Notes: generated by a model not told the origin, from the letters alone. DNA of 64,000 bases from Nocardioides sp. LHD-245 (GCF_030929495.1 NZ_JAVFWN010000002.1:62001-126000); one strand, 5' to 3'. Positions 1 to 12,437 are shown, numbered from the stretch's first letter. Numbers and translations: made by a program.

Positions 1-273
1 CTGCGCGTGATCGACCGGGTCGAGGAGGGCCACCGGGCGGTCAACGCCTACCGGATGGAGGACCGGATCCGGCTCGTCCGGAGCCGCACCCTCGTCCTGT
101 GCGGGGAGGACGACAGCTACTCGCTGCCCGACGTCCCCCAGCTGTGCGCCTCGATCCCGGGCGCCGCCTCGGCCGTGCTCCCCGGCACCGGTGTCCCGTC
201 CGTCGACCACCGCCCGGACCTCTTCGCCGCGTCTGTCGCCGCCTTCCTCGACGAGGGAGCGGCGGGCCGGTGA
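1..273 (+). CDS. alpha/beta hydrolase, C-terminal fragment (cut by window start)
   Basis: The frame is open from the first base, so the true start lies to the left. The visible 90 residues look like the end of an alpha/beta-hydrolase fold: a beta strand with RTLVLCGEDD, where the aspartate of the catalytic triad usually sits, followed by the terminal RPDLFAASVAAFL helix. In most relatives the last strand ends G-H-x-x-x-x-E-R-P; here that stretch reads GVPSVDHRP, so the usual catalytic histidine position holds valine and a histidine appears directly before RP instead. Either the triad is rearranged or the protein is not a normal hydrolase. The stop overlaps the GTG start of the next gene (GTGA), so the two are probably translated together. 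Substrate unknown. Confidence 0.7.
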   Translation: MRVIDRVEEGHRAVNAYRMEDRIRLVRSRTLVLCGEDDSYSLPDVPQLCASIPGAASAVLPGTGVPSVDHRPDLFAASVAAFLDEGAAGR

Positions 274-1241
274 GCACCGATCTTCCGGTCCACTGGCTCA
301 GCCTCGGCGGAACGCTGCAGGCGCAGGGCCACGACCCGCTGGACGTCGACCGGTACTGGCGCACGGGGCGGTCGCTGGCGCCCGAGGAGGTGCTCGCCCC
401 GGTCCGCTCGCTGGTCGGACCGGTCACCGTCGAGGCCGTCACCACCCGCCCCAGTCACGATCTGACGCCGGACGACCTGCTCGCACTGGTGCGCCGCCTG
501 CGCGCCCTCGACCCGGCCGCGATGACCGGCGCCGTGCTCACGCTGGGGTCCAACGGCCTGGAGGAGGTCGCCTTCCTGGCGTGGTTGCTCGGCGCCCCGG
601 TGCCGATCGCGGTGACGGCCTCGATGCGACCACCGACCGCGATCGGCAGCGACGCACTGCCCAACCTCGTCGACGCCGTCACGGTGGCCAGGTCCGCCGG
701 GGTGCGCGAGCACGGCGTGGTCGTGGTCTCCGACGGCGCCGTCCTGCACCCCGCGGAGACGATGAAGAGCCACAGCTCCCGCGTCGACTCCTTCCGGTCC
801 AGTGCGACCCCGCTCGGCGAGGTGCACGCCCGGACGCCCCGTTGGCTCCGACCGGCCCGACCCGGGCCGCTGCGCGATGCGCCGGTCCCGGCCACGCTGG
901 CACCGGTCGAGATCGTCACCACCTACCTCGGCGCCGACGGCGCGGCGGTGCGCTCGGCCGTCGAACGGGGGGCACGGGCGGTCGTCTCCGCCGGGACCGG
1001 CGCGGGGTTCCCCACGAGCGCCGAGCGACAGGCGCTCGAGGACGCCGCGGCCGCCGGGGTCGTGGTGTGCCAGGCCCAGCGCACGCCGTACGGCTCGGTG
1101 GCGGCGACCGCGGGCGCCCTGCTGTGCGCCCGGGAGCTCACGCCGCAGAAGACCCGGCTCCTGCTGTCCGCCGCGCTCGCGGCCGAGCAGCCGCCCGGCG
1201 CAGAAGCGCTCCAGCGCCTCCTCGACGACGCGTCACGCTAG
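270..1241 (+). CDS. asparaginase/glutaminase-like protein with altered active-site motif
   Basis: A 323-residue protein of the bacterial L-asparaginase fold. The N-terminal signature is LGGTLQAQG (normally TGGTI), the TASMRPPTAIGSDAL block matches the conserved AMRP region, and SRVDSFRSSATPLGEV matches the segment after it. The second active-site motif, normally HGTDT, reads LGSNG, so the Thr-Asp pair that activates the nucleophilic water is replaced by Ser-Asn. Length is typical of the family (about 320-350). The GTG start overlaps the stop of the upstream hydrolase as GTGA. The family hydrolyses asparagine or glutamine to the acid and ammonia; with this change the protein may have a different substrate or be weakly active. 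The fold assignment is firm, the activity is not. Confidence 0.8.
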   Translation: MSTDLPVHWLSLGGTLQAQGHDPLDVDRYWRTGRSLAPEEVLAPVRSLVGPVTVEAVTTRPSHDLTPDDLLALVRRLRALDPAAMTGAVLTLGSNGLEEVAFLAWLLGAPVPIAVTASMRPPTAIGSDALPNLVDAVTVARSAGVREHGVVVVSDGAVLHPAETMKSHSSRVDSFRSSATPLGEVHARTPRWLRPARPGPLRDAPVPATLAPVEIVTTYLGADGAAVRSAVERGARAVVSAGTGAGFPTSAERQALEDAAAAGVVVCQAQRTPYGSVAATAGALLCARELTPQKTRLLLSAALAAEQPPGAEALQRLLDDASR

Positions 1242-1255
1242 CCGCGGCGCTGCCC

Positions 1256-3550
<2,295 letters not shown>

Positions 3551-3648
3551 CCCTGCAGCGTGCCGCCCCACCGGGACGGCGTCAAACGCCCGGGACGGCC
3601 GGGCGGTCCGGGCGCGCAGGGCCGGCGGACGCCGCCGCCCGACGTCTG

Positions 3649-3664
3649 GTAAGGGTCGCCTTAC
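3649..3664. promoter_or_regulatory. inverted repeat GTAAGG-N4-CCTTAC, IdeR/DtxR-like
   Basis: The 6-bp arms are perfect with a 4-base spacer. Lined up with the 19-bp IdeR/DtxR consensus from T at 3650, 13 of 19 positions agree by my count. It lies in the divergent gap between the YdeP-like gene and sdhC, roughly 48 bases upstream of the likely sdhC -10 box, so it is more upstream than a classical repressor site. Iron control of succinate dehydrogenase would be sensible, but binding is not shown. Confidence 0.35.
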
Positions 3665-3711
3665 GTGCATATCTCACATGATCCCGGTCAACTACTCGTC
3701 AGTAGCGGGAG

Positions 3712-3717
3712 TAGCGT
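3712..3717 (+). promoter_or_regulatory. -10 box (TAGCGT) of a probable leaderless sdhC promoter
   Basis: TAGCGT fits TANNNT and ends 8 bases before the GTG start of sdhC. No Shine-Dalgarno is present between them, so transcription probably starts at or next to the start codon. The same arrangement recurs at other genes in this window. Confidence 0.4.
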
Positions 3718-3725
3718 GACCCCCC

Positions 3726-4442
3726 GTGGCAACGACGACGCGTCCCCAACTGGTGAAGGGCAGCCGTGCAGTGCGCACGACGATCGCCCTGAAATTGCTC
3801 ATGGCAGTGAGCGGTGTGCTGTTCATCGGCTTCGTGCTGGGACACATGTACGGCAACCTCAAGGCCTTCGCCGGTGAGGGGGCGTTCAACGAGTACGCGC
3901 ACCACCTGCGCGAGCTCGGCGAGCCGATGCTCCCGCACGAGGGCTTCCTCTGGATCATGCGGGTCGGCCTGATCGTCGCCGTCATCGTCCACATCGCCTG
4001 CGCCGTCGCGCTGTGGCGTCGCGCCGCCGCGGCCCGGCCGGTGCAGTACGTCGCCAAGAAGAACGCCGGCTCGTCGCTGTCCTCGCGCACCATGCGGTGG
4101 GGCGGGATCACCATCTTGGTGTTCGTCGTCTGGCACCTGCTCAACTTCACGATCGTCAAGGTCAACCCGAGCAACGGCGAGACCGGCGGCGACAACCCCT
4201 ACGCGCTCCTGGTCGACACCTTCGACCTGTGGTGGATGACCATCCTCTACCTGCTCGCGATGGTCGCCCTCGGTCTCCACCTGCACCACGGCACGTTCAG
4301 CTCGCTGCAGACGCTCGGCCTCACCGGCTCCGCGGTCTCCCGGGCCCGGGCGCGGGCAACCGGCTGGATCGTGGCGATCGTGGTCGCCGGCGGCTTCTCG
4401 CTGGTCCCGCTGTCCGTCCTCGTCGGCATCATCGAGAAGTAA
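3726..4442 (+). CDS. sdhC: succinate dehydrogenase cytochrome b subunit
   Basis: A 238-residue membrane protein with five hydrophobic segments and histidines in LGHMYGNLKAF, VIVHIACAV, VVWHLLNF and LGLHLHHG that fit the two-heme b558 anchor of type B succinate dehydrogenases (single anchor subunit, as in Bacillus and many actinobacteria). It anchors SdhAB to the cytoplasmic membrane and passes electrons to the quinone. GTG start at 3726; no SD, see the -10 box. sdhA follows after 12 bases and no sdhD is present, consistent with a three-subunit enzyme. Confidence 0.93.
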   Translation: MATTTRPQLVKGSRAVRTTIALKLLMAVSGVLFIGFVLGHMYGNLKAFAGEGAFNEYAHHLRELGEPMLPHEGFLWIMRVGLIVAVIVHIACAVALWRRAAAARPVQYVAKKNAGSSLSSRTMRWGGITILVFVVWHLLNFTIVKVNPSNGETGGDNPYALLVDTFDLWWMTILYLLAMVALGLHLHHGTFSSLQTLGLTGSAVSRARARATGWIVAIVVAGGFSLVPLSVLVGIIEK

Positions 4443-4454
4443 GGAGCTCCCATC

Positions 4455-6496
<2,042 letters not shown>

Positions 6497-6500
<4 letters not shown>

Positions 6501-7255
6501 GCGCGGACAGCATGAACCTGACCCTGAAGATCTGGCGCCAGAACGGGCCCGACGACAAGGGCGGCATCCACACCTACCAGGTCTCGGGGATCTCGCAGGA
6601 CATGAGCTTCCTGGAGATGCTCGACGTCCTCAACGAGCAGCTGAACGAGAAGGGCGAGGAGCCCGTCGCGTTCGACTCCGACTGTCGCGAGGGCATCTGC
6701 GGCATGTGCTCGCTGATGATCAACGGCGAGGCGCACGGCCCCGAGGTCACCACGACCTGCCAGCTCCACATGCGCTCGTTCAACGACGGCGACACCATCA
6801 CCGTCGAGCCGTGGCGCGCCGAGCCCTTCCCGGTCATCAAGGACCTGGTCGTGGACCGCTCCGCCTTCGACCGGATCATCCAGTCCGGGGGGTTCATCTC
6901 CGCCAACACCGGCTCGGCGCCCGAGGCGAACTCGGTGCCCGCGCCGCGCGACAAGGCGATGCGCGCGTTCAACGTGGCGACCTGCATCGGCTGCGGCGCC
7001 TGCGTCGCCGCGTGCCCCAACGGGTCGGCGTCGCTGTTCCTCGGTGCCAAGATCACCCACCTCGGCGAGCTGCCGCAGGGCCAGCCGGAGCGCTGGACGC
7101 GCGTCGTCGACATGGTCGGCCAGCACGACCACGAGGGCTTCGGCGGCTGCACCAACATCGGCGAGTGTGCCGCGGCCTGCCCCAAGGAGATCCCGCTCGA
7201 CGTGATCTCCCAGCTCAACAAGGACCTGCGCACCGCGCTCAAGAACGGTCACTGA
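6497..7255 (+). CDS. sdhB: succinate dehydrogenase iron-sulfur subunit
   Basis: 252 residues from GTG at 6497. The 2Fe-2S domain has CREGICGMC (Cys63, 68, 71) and a later cysteine in TTCQLHM. The C-terminal domain has [14 protein letters not shown] (from Cys163) and [20 protein letters not shown] for the 4Fe-4S and 3Fe-4S clusters. It links SdhA flavin to the SdhC hemes. The GTG overlaps the sdhA stop and is preceded by CGGAG; ATG at 6512 is the alternative start and would shorten the protein by five residues. Confidence 0.95.
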
Positions 7256-7335
7256 CCCGGCGCAGTCTGAATCTGATATCACGCCGACCCGGCGCAGTCT
7301 GAATCAGGATCGACGCCGACCCGGCGCAGTCTGAA
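7254..7335 (+). repeat. 32-bp tandem repeat, about 2.6 copies, directly after sdhB
   Basis: Copies start at 7254, 7286 and 7318. Each opens with the same 18 bases, GACCCGGCGCAGTCTGAA; the first two are full 32-base units ending ACGCC and differ at several inner positions, the third diverges after its first 18 bases. The first copy begins inside the sdhB stop codon. All three openings can pair with the single right arm at 7342-7359. No such repeat is seen elsewhere in the window. Confidence 0.9.
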
Positions 7336-7359
7336 GTTCAAACTGCGCCGGGTCGGCGT
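7313..7359. terminator. 18-bp perfect hairpin between convergent sdhB and ctaG-like genes
   Basis: Left arm 7313-7330 and right arm 7342-7359 are perfectly complementary over 18 bp with an 11-base loop. There is no U-tract, as usual for high-GC actinobacteria. Its place between two convergent operons fits a bidirectional terminator. The left arm is the start of the third tandem repeat copy, so the stem can also form with copies one or two. Confidence 0.7.
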
Positions 7360-7390
7360 GGTTTCGGGCTTCATGTGCGACGGGTCGGGG

Positions 7391-9364
7391 CTAGTCCCGG
7401 TCAGAGGCTCGCCGCAGCATCTCGTTGTACGCCGTCAGCTCCGCATCACCGTCGCGGTCGGCCGCGCGGTCACGGCGCCGGGCCTCGCGCTGGTCGTCGC
7501 GCCACCACTGGATGACGAGCACGACGATGACCATCACCATCGGCACCTCGCCGAGGGCCCAGTTCATCGCGCCCGCGAGGTGCTGGTCGTCGGCCAGGCT
7601 CGCGACATAGGGGACGTCGAGCAGCCGGAAGTACTCCCCGCCGATCACCCGCTCCGAGCCCATCACGCTGATCGAGAAGAAGGCGTGGAAGGGCATCGTG
7701 ACGAGCAGCAGCATCAGTCGGCCGACGTACGACGTGCCGGCGCCGGGCCGGTCGCCGAGGAGCACCTCGAAGAACACCAGTCCCGCCAGCAGGAAGTGCA
7801 GCTCCATGGCGAGGTGACCGAGGTGGTTGCGCATCAGTACGTCGAACAGGCTGCTGAAGTAGACGACGTACAGGCTGCCGACCAGCAGTACCGCCGCGGT
7901 CACCGGGTGCAGCACGATGCGGGCCGGACGCGAGTCGAGGGCGGCGGCGAGCAGCTGGCGCGGGCCGGTGCCGCCGGGGACGTCGCTGCCGGGGAGCGCG
8001 CGCAGGGCGAGCTGCGTCGGCCGGCCCGAGACGAGCAGGATCGGCGCGACCATCGACAGCGCCATGTGCGCGGCCATGTGGGCGCTGAACATGACCCCGG
8101 CGTAGCTGCCGAGACCGCCGAAGGTGGCGTAGCCGACCACGGCCAGCCCGCCGAACCAGGCGATCGTGCGGCCCACCGGCCAGCGGTCGCCGCGCCGGCG
8201 CAGCGCGCGGGTCCCGGCGAGGTAGGCGGCCGCGCCCAGGCCGACCACGAGGAAGCCGAGCCCGGACGGGGTGAACGACCACAGCAGCCGCCCCAGCGTC
8301 GGTGCGGGCGGGACCGGACCGCCGAGGAGGCCCTCGGCGAGCGAGGTGTAGAGGTCCTCGGGCGCGGGGGGCGGCGTCCGGCTGAGGCCGACGCCGGCAC
8401 CGACGGCGACGGCCATCACGAGCAGCTCCAGGCCGGTCAGCCGCAGCAGCACCACCCAGTCGGTCGCCGCGCTCGCGACCAACCGGCGGCGCAGGGTGAG
8501 GCCGATCAGGCCGGCGACGACGATCACGGCGGTCTTGGTCAGCACCCCCGCGCCGTACGCCGACAGCAGGTCGGCCGGCCGCGCGAGCCGCACCCAGGCA
8601 CTCACCACCCCGGAGACCGCGGTCAGCCCGAGGCACCAGGCGGCGAGCGCGGAGAAGCGACGCAGTGCCCGGTCCCGGACCTTGGTCGCCACCGCGAGAT
8701 GCCACCACAGCGCCAGCACGCCGCCGATCCAGACCACCGCCGTGACGACGTGCACGACCATCGCCACGATCGCGGCGTCGTGGCTGCCGGCCGACGACGC
8801 GTGCCCGGTGAGGATCGGCGGCACCACGGCGACCAGGGCGAGCCCGAGCAGGACGAGCACGCCGCGGGCGGTCAGCACCCAGCGCGCGGCGACCGCCAGC
8901 ACCGCCAGGAGCGCCGCCTGGGCCAGCAGCGCCCGCGGCTGGTCGACGCCGGTGGCGAAGCCGCGCAGCTCGCGCCAGCGGATGTCGCCCACCGGGATCG
9001 CGAACTGGTCGGAGTAGGTGAGCACCACCTGCGCCAGCGCGACCGCGCACCAGCCGGCGGCCAGCCACCGCACCGGCAGCAACGCCCGGAACGCCGTGCC
9101 GCCGAGCTCGGCCTCCGGGCGGCGCATGGTGAGCGGCGCGACGAGGAGACCGGCGACCACCGCGACCGCGAGCACGTCGGCGACGAGGCGCAACGCGGGC
9201 AGTCCCCAGCCGGTGGGCCGGCCCGGGTCGGGCAGGCCGGGGATCGGCTCCTGCGGCGCGCCGCCACCCGCCACGAGGATGACGAAGGCGACGGCCGCGG
9301 CCAGGACCAGCACCGCCGCGGCCCGGGCCAGGCTGCGGCGCCGGGCCACGGCGGTGTCGCTCAC
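7391..9364 (-). CDS. CopD / CtaG (caa3 oxidase assembly) fusion membrane protein
   Basis: About 657 residues with many membrane segments. The N-terminal half looks like copper-resistance protein CopD (ILTGHASSAGSHDAAIVAMVVHVVTAVVWIGG region); the C-terminal half matches the caa3-type CtaG family, with GVMFSAHMAAHMALS, HPVTAAVLLVGSLYVVYFS, LGHLAMELHFLLAGLVFF and PFHAFFSISVMG, rich in Met and His that could bind copper. The predicted role is copper transfer across the membrane toward cytochrome c oxidase. GTG at 9364 overlaps the stop of copC (GTGA) and is preferred over an ATG seven codons upstream. It is the last gene of the copper operon. Confidence 0.85.
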   Translation of the reverse strand: MSDTAVARRRSLARAAAVLVLAAAVAFVILVAGGGAPQEPIPGLPDPGRPTGWGLPALRLVADVLAVAVVAGLLVAPLTMRRPEAELGGTAFRALLPVRWLAAGWCAVALAQVVLTYSDQFAIPVGDIRWRELRGFATGVDQPRALLAQAALLAVLAVAARWVLTARGVLVLLGLALVAVVPPILTGHASSAGSHDAAIVAMVVHVVTAVVWIGGVLALWWHLAVATKVRDRALRRFSALAAWCLGLTAVSGVVSAWVRLARPADLLSAYGAGVLTKTAVIVVAGLIGLTLRRRLVASAATDWVVLLRLTGLELLVMAVAVGAGVGLSRTPPPAPEDLYTSLAEGLLGGPVPPAPTLGRLLWSFTPSGLGFLVVGLGAAAYLAGTRALRRRGDRWPVGRTIAWFGGLAVVGYATFGGLGSYAGVMFSAHMAAHMALSMVAPILLVSGRPTQLALRALPGSDVPGGTGPRQLLAAALDSRPARIVLHPVTAAVLLVGSLYVVYFSSLFDVLMRNHLGHLAMELHFLLAGLVFFEVLLGDRPGAGTSYVGRLMLLLVTMPFHAFFSISVMGSERVIGGEYFRLLDVPYVASLADDQHLAGAMNWALGEVPMVMVIVVLVIQWWRDDQREARRRDRAADRDGDAELTAYNEMLRRASDRD

Positions 9365-9927
9365 CGGGTCCTCCGGCGGCTCCACAGCAGCAGACCGCCG
9401 GCGACGGCGAACAGCGCGACGGCGACGCCCACCTGGACCTGGCCCAGCGACGGCCCCCCGTCGTCGGCCTCGTCGCGCGCCGCCGGGGTTCGGTCGGCCC
9501 CGGCGTCCGGCGCCGTGGAGGCCGTCGGCGCCGACGGCACGGTGTCGTCCAGCGGCCCGTCACCCACGACGAAGGCGATCCGGCCGGTGACCGGGTGGCC
9601 GTCCTCGGACACGACCCGGAAGGCCAGCCCGTAGGTCCCGTCCGGGGCGGCACCGCCGAGCTCCACGCTCACCACACCCCCGTCGATCCGGGCCTCGCCC
9701 TGGTCGGCCCGGGAGCCGTCGGGTGCGGTCACGACGACGTACGCCGGGGAGCTGATCGCCTCGCTGAACTCGAGCCGGGCCCGGTCGGGTAGCCGGTCGA
9801 GCCGCTGGCCGGCGTCCGGGTCGCTGGCGACCAGCGACGCGTGCGCCGCGGCGGGCAGGCTCCAACCCGCCGCGGGGACGGCGGCCAGCGCCATCATCGC
9901 CGCCACGATCGCGTACCTGGTCCTCAT
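9361..9927 (-). CDS. copC: CopC-domain copper-binding protein, membrane-anchored
   Basis: 188 residues. It begins with a signal peptide ending near AAAHASLVASDP; the mature N-terminal histidine right after the signal (A-H-A-S-L) is the standard CopC Cu(II) ligand. EDGHPVTGRIAFVV is the other conserved CopC segment. A low-complexity linker leads to a C-terminal membrane helix followed by SRRRTR, so the domain is held on the outer face of the membrane. GGAGGGG precedes the ATG. ATG overlaps the stop of the DyP peroxidase gene (ATGA), and the stop overlaps the CopD-CtaG start. Confidence 0.9.
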   Translation of the reverse strand: MRTRYAIVAAMMALAAVPAAGWSLPAAAHASLVASDPDAGQRLDRLPDRARLEFSEAISSPAYVVVTAPDGSRADQGEARIDGGVVSVELGGAAPDGTYGLAFRVVSEDGHPVTGRIAFVVGDGPLDDTVPSAPTASTAPDAGADRTPAARDEADDGGPSLGQVQVGVAVALFAVAGGLLLWSRRRTR

Positions 9928-11195
9928 GTGTCCCCTCCCTGGGTGGTGCCGGTGCCCTCCAGCAGCTGTTGGCCGACATAGCCGCCCGGCGGCGCCGCCG
10001 GGGGGACCGCGTAGACCGCCGAGCCGATGGTGACGACCCAGTCGTTGAGCCGGTCGAGCTCGTCGAGCCGGCGCTGGACCGGGACGAACTGCCGCGCCGG
10101 GTCCGCGGCGAAGGCCAGGAAGACCAGTCCGCTGTCCTCCCCGCCGCTGCGGCCGGGCTCCGGCTCGGTGTAGTTGTACGCACGGCGCAGGAAGCGCTCC
10201 CCCGGGTCGGCGCTGCGGGCCCGGGCGATGTGGCTGGCCGGGTCGATCACCGGGAAGCCGAACCGGTCCGTGGCGGCGAAGTCGGGCTCGTCGAACTCCC
10301 GCTCCCCCGTCAGCGGCGCGCCGGTGTCGAGCCGGCGGCCGACCACGACCTCGCGGCCGACCCGGTCCACCCGGTCCCACTTGTCGAGCTGCATCCGGAT
10401 CCGTCGTACGACGAGGAAGGTGCCGCCGGCGAACCCCGAGCCGCCCCGGTCGTCCTCCGCCCAGACCAGGGGGTCGAAGTCCGGCTCGGCCGGGACCGGA
10501 TTGACGGTGCCGTCGACCTGGCCCATCAGGTTGCGCATGGTGGTCCCGTCGGGGACGGTGCCACGCGCGGTGCGGAAGCCGGCCTGGATCCAGGCCACCT
10601 CGGCGAAGGTGCGGGCGTCCTTGACCAGCATCCGCCGGGCGTGGGCCAGCGTCGTCGGGTCGTCGCTGCAGATCTGCGCGACGACGTCGGTCTGACCCCA
10701 GCGCGGGTCGAGGCGGTCGCGGCCGAAGGACGGCAGCTCCGCGAGTCCGGGCCGGCGGGCGGCGGGGACGAGGTCACGCAGCACCCCTGGCCCGAAGCCG
10801 AAGGTGACGGTGAGCCGCGCCGGGTGCGCGGCCAGCTCCGGCTCGGTGTCCGCGAGCGCGGCGGTGCCCGTGGTCAGCCGGGCCGCGTCGTCGCTGAGCA
10901 GGCGCATCATCCGGGTCAGCCCGATCGTGTCGGTACCCGCCCGCAGGCGCCAGCCGACCAGCGCCAGGTGGGCCTGGGGAGCGCTGTCGACGCCGGCCTG
11001 GTGGATGCCGACGACCGGTACGGTCTCGGCCCCCGCGGACGGGGCGACCACCCGGCCCGGACCGTCCGCGGGCGCCGCCGCGGCGGCGCCGTTCGCCACG
11101 AGGGCGGACCCGCTCCACCCGGCACCGGCGCCGCCGAACGCGGCGGCGCCGGTGCGGAGGACGCGCCGGCGGTCCCAGCGGGGACCGCCGGACAT
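9924..11195 (-). CDS. Dyp-type heme peroxidase, Tat-exported (EfeB-like)
   Basis: 423 residues. The N-terminus has a twin-arginine signal (DRRRVLRTGAAAF) followed by a hydrophobic stretch. GQVDGTVNP is the DyP G-x-x-D-G motif with the distal aspartate, ASHIARARS gives the proximal heme histidine, and FLRRAYNY the distal arginine region. DyP peroxidases use H2O2 to oxidise dyes or, in EfeB, act on heme or iron. The usual EfeU and EfeO partners are absent; instead the gene sits between a PCuAC lipoprotein (TGATG overlap) and copC (ATGA overlap). That context suggests a role in copper delivery or heme-copper oxidase maturation, which is inference. Confidence 0.9.
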   Translation of the reverse strand: MSGGPRWDRRRVLRTGAAAFGGAGAGWSGSALVANGAAAAAPADGPGRVVAPSAGAETVPVVGIHQAGVDSAPQAHLALVGWRLRAGTDTIGLTRMMRLLSDDAARLTTGTAALADTEPELAAHPARLTVTFGFGPGVLRDLVPAARRPGLAELPSFGRDRLDPRWGQTDVVAQICSDDPTTLAHARRMLVKDARTFAEVAWIQAGFRTARGTVPDGTTMRNLMGQVDGTVNPVPAEPDFDPLVWAEDDRGGSGFAGGTFLVVRRIRMQLDKWDRVDRVGREVVVGRRLDTGAPLTGEREFDEPDFAATDRFGFPVIDPASHIARARSADPGERFLRRAYNYTEPEPGRSGGEDSGLVFLAFAADPARQFVPVQRRLDELDRLNDWVVTIGSAVYAVPPAAPPGGYVGQQLLEGTGTTQGGDT

Positions 11196-11758
11196 CAGTG
11201 CTCGCCGCCGTTCTGGTACTGCTCGTCCGCGCCGTCGAAGGCCTTGACCGTGGCCTCCACCGTCGCGGTCGACCCGTCGTCGAGCGTGAGCGTCAAGGTC
11301 AGCGCCGTCCCCGGCTCGACCGGCCCGGTCAGGCCCATCAGCATCAGGTGGTCGCCGCCGGGCTGCAGGGTCAGGCTGCCGCCCGCGGGAATGACGAAGC
11401 CACCCTCCTTGGGCTGCATCGCCATCGATCCGTCCTCGTTCTCGACCGTCTCGTGGAGCTCGGTCGACGCGGCGACGTCGGTGACGGCACTGACCACGGC
11501 GAGGTCCGCGGGCCCGGTGTTGGTCAGCGTCCCGAAGGCCGCGGTCATGCCGTCGGGCGCGGCCTTGACCCACGGGTCGGTGACGGTGAGCAGGTCCGCC
11601 GCGGTGTCACCGGTGGCGTCCGTGGCGCCGGCCCCGGAGCTGCCGGTCGCCTCGCTCGGGGTCGAGGGGGCGGCGCGGTCGTCGTCGGCGCCGCCGCAGG
11701 CGGCGAGGGCGGGGAGGAGCGCGGCGGCCAGGGCCGCCGTCGCGAGGTGCTTCTTCAC
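11195..11758 (-). CDS. PCuAC-type periplasmic copper chaperone, lipoprotein
   Basis: 187 residues. The signal peptide ends in the lipobox LAAC, so the protein is probably lipid-anchored outside the membrane. After an acidic/Ser-Thr linker comes a DUF461/PCuAC domain with the copper site spread over ELHETVENEDGSMAMQP and GGDHLMLMGL, matching the His/Met ligand pattern of the family. PCuAC proteins carry Cu(I) to the CuA or CuB sites of cytochrome oxidase. The start is GTG at 11758, with GGAA about 7 bases upstream; longer frames upstream lack a signal peptide at their start. The gene heads the overlapping operon that ends with CopD-CtaG. Confidence 0.88.
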   Translation of the reverse strand: MKKHLATAALAAALLPALAACGGADDDRAAPSTPSEATGSSGAGATDATGDTAADLLTVTDPWVKAAPDGMTAAFGTLTNTGPADLAVVSAVTDVAASTELHETVENEDGSMAMQPKEGGFVIPAGGSLTLQPGGDHLMLMGLTGPVEPGTALTLTLTLDDGSTATVEATVKAFDGADEQYQNGGEH

Positions 11759-11822
11759 AGAGGTTTCCGTTCGGTGGGCGCGCCGTGGCGCGCGAGGGAG
11801 CGCATGCGCGCCACCGGAGCGG

Positions 11823-12437
11823 TCAGCGCATGGCGCAGGAGGGGCTGGGGACGACCGCGGCCCGCGGCGGCGCCCGCGGCCGCCCCGGTCGGGTGGCGAA
11901 CCGGCCGCGCAGCCGGCGGACCCGGCGCAGCGGGCGGCTCCGGTAGCCGACGGTAGGGAGCGCGACGGGCAACAGCAGCGGCAGCAGCCAGCCGGCCGCG
12001 GCCCGGAGTACGTCGAGCGCCGCCCGGTCGAGACCCGCCGCGACCGCGACGGTGCCGCCCGCGACGAGCAGGTGGAGCGCCAGCATCGCCGGGGTCGGCA
12101 GGACCGGGCCCTCCGCCACGGCACCGGCGCCGTGGCCGTGCGCGTGCACCGGGGCCCCGGACGGAGCGAGCATGAGACAGAGGTGACCGAGCACCTGGGC
12201 GACGAGCGCGGTCGCGGCGATCCGGGGCAGCCCCACCGCGTTGCCGGGCGTCAGCGCGATGCTCATCGGCACCACGACGGCGGTGACCACCAGACCGGGG
12301 ACCAGCTCGACCGAGCCGCCGGCCACGACGTGGGCGACGAGCGCGCCGAAGGCCGCCACGCCTCCGGCGGCGGCGCCCCGGACCCGCCGGAAGCGCCGGG
12401 CCCGCGCCTGGGCGCGGGCGACGGGTCCGGTGGTCAT
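11823..12437 (-). CDS. unknown multi-pass membrane protein with HAHGHG motif
   Basis: 204 residues with about four to five hydrophobic segments and basic ends. A histidine-rich loop, APVHAHGHGAGAV, lies between the third and fourth segments, and the C-terminus is a long arginine/proline-rich tail. AGGAG stands before the ATG. I recognise no family. It lies 64 bases upstream of the PCuAC gene on the same strand, so it may be the first gene of the copper operon; the His-rich loop would fit metal binding, but this is inference. Confidence 0.6.
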   Translation of the reverse strand: MTTGPVARAQARARRFRRVRGAAAGGVAAFGALVAHVVAGGSVELVPGLVVTAVVVPMSIALTPGNAVGLPRIAATALVAQVLGHLCLMLAPSGAPVHAHGHGAGAVAEGPVLPTPAMLALHLLVAGGTVAVAAGLDRAALDVLRAAAGWLLPLLLPVALPTVGYRSRPLRRVRRLRGRFATRPGRPRAPPRAAVVPSPSCAMR

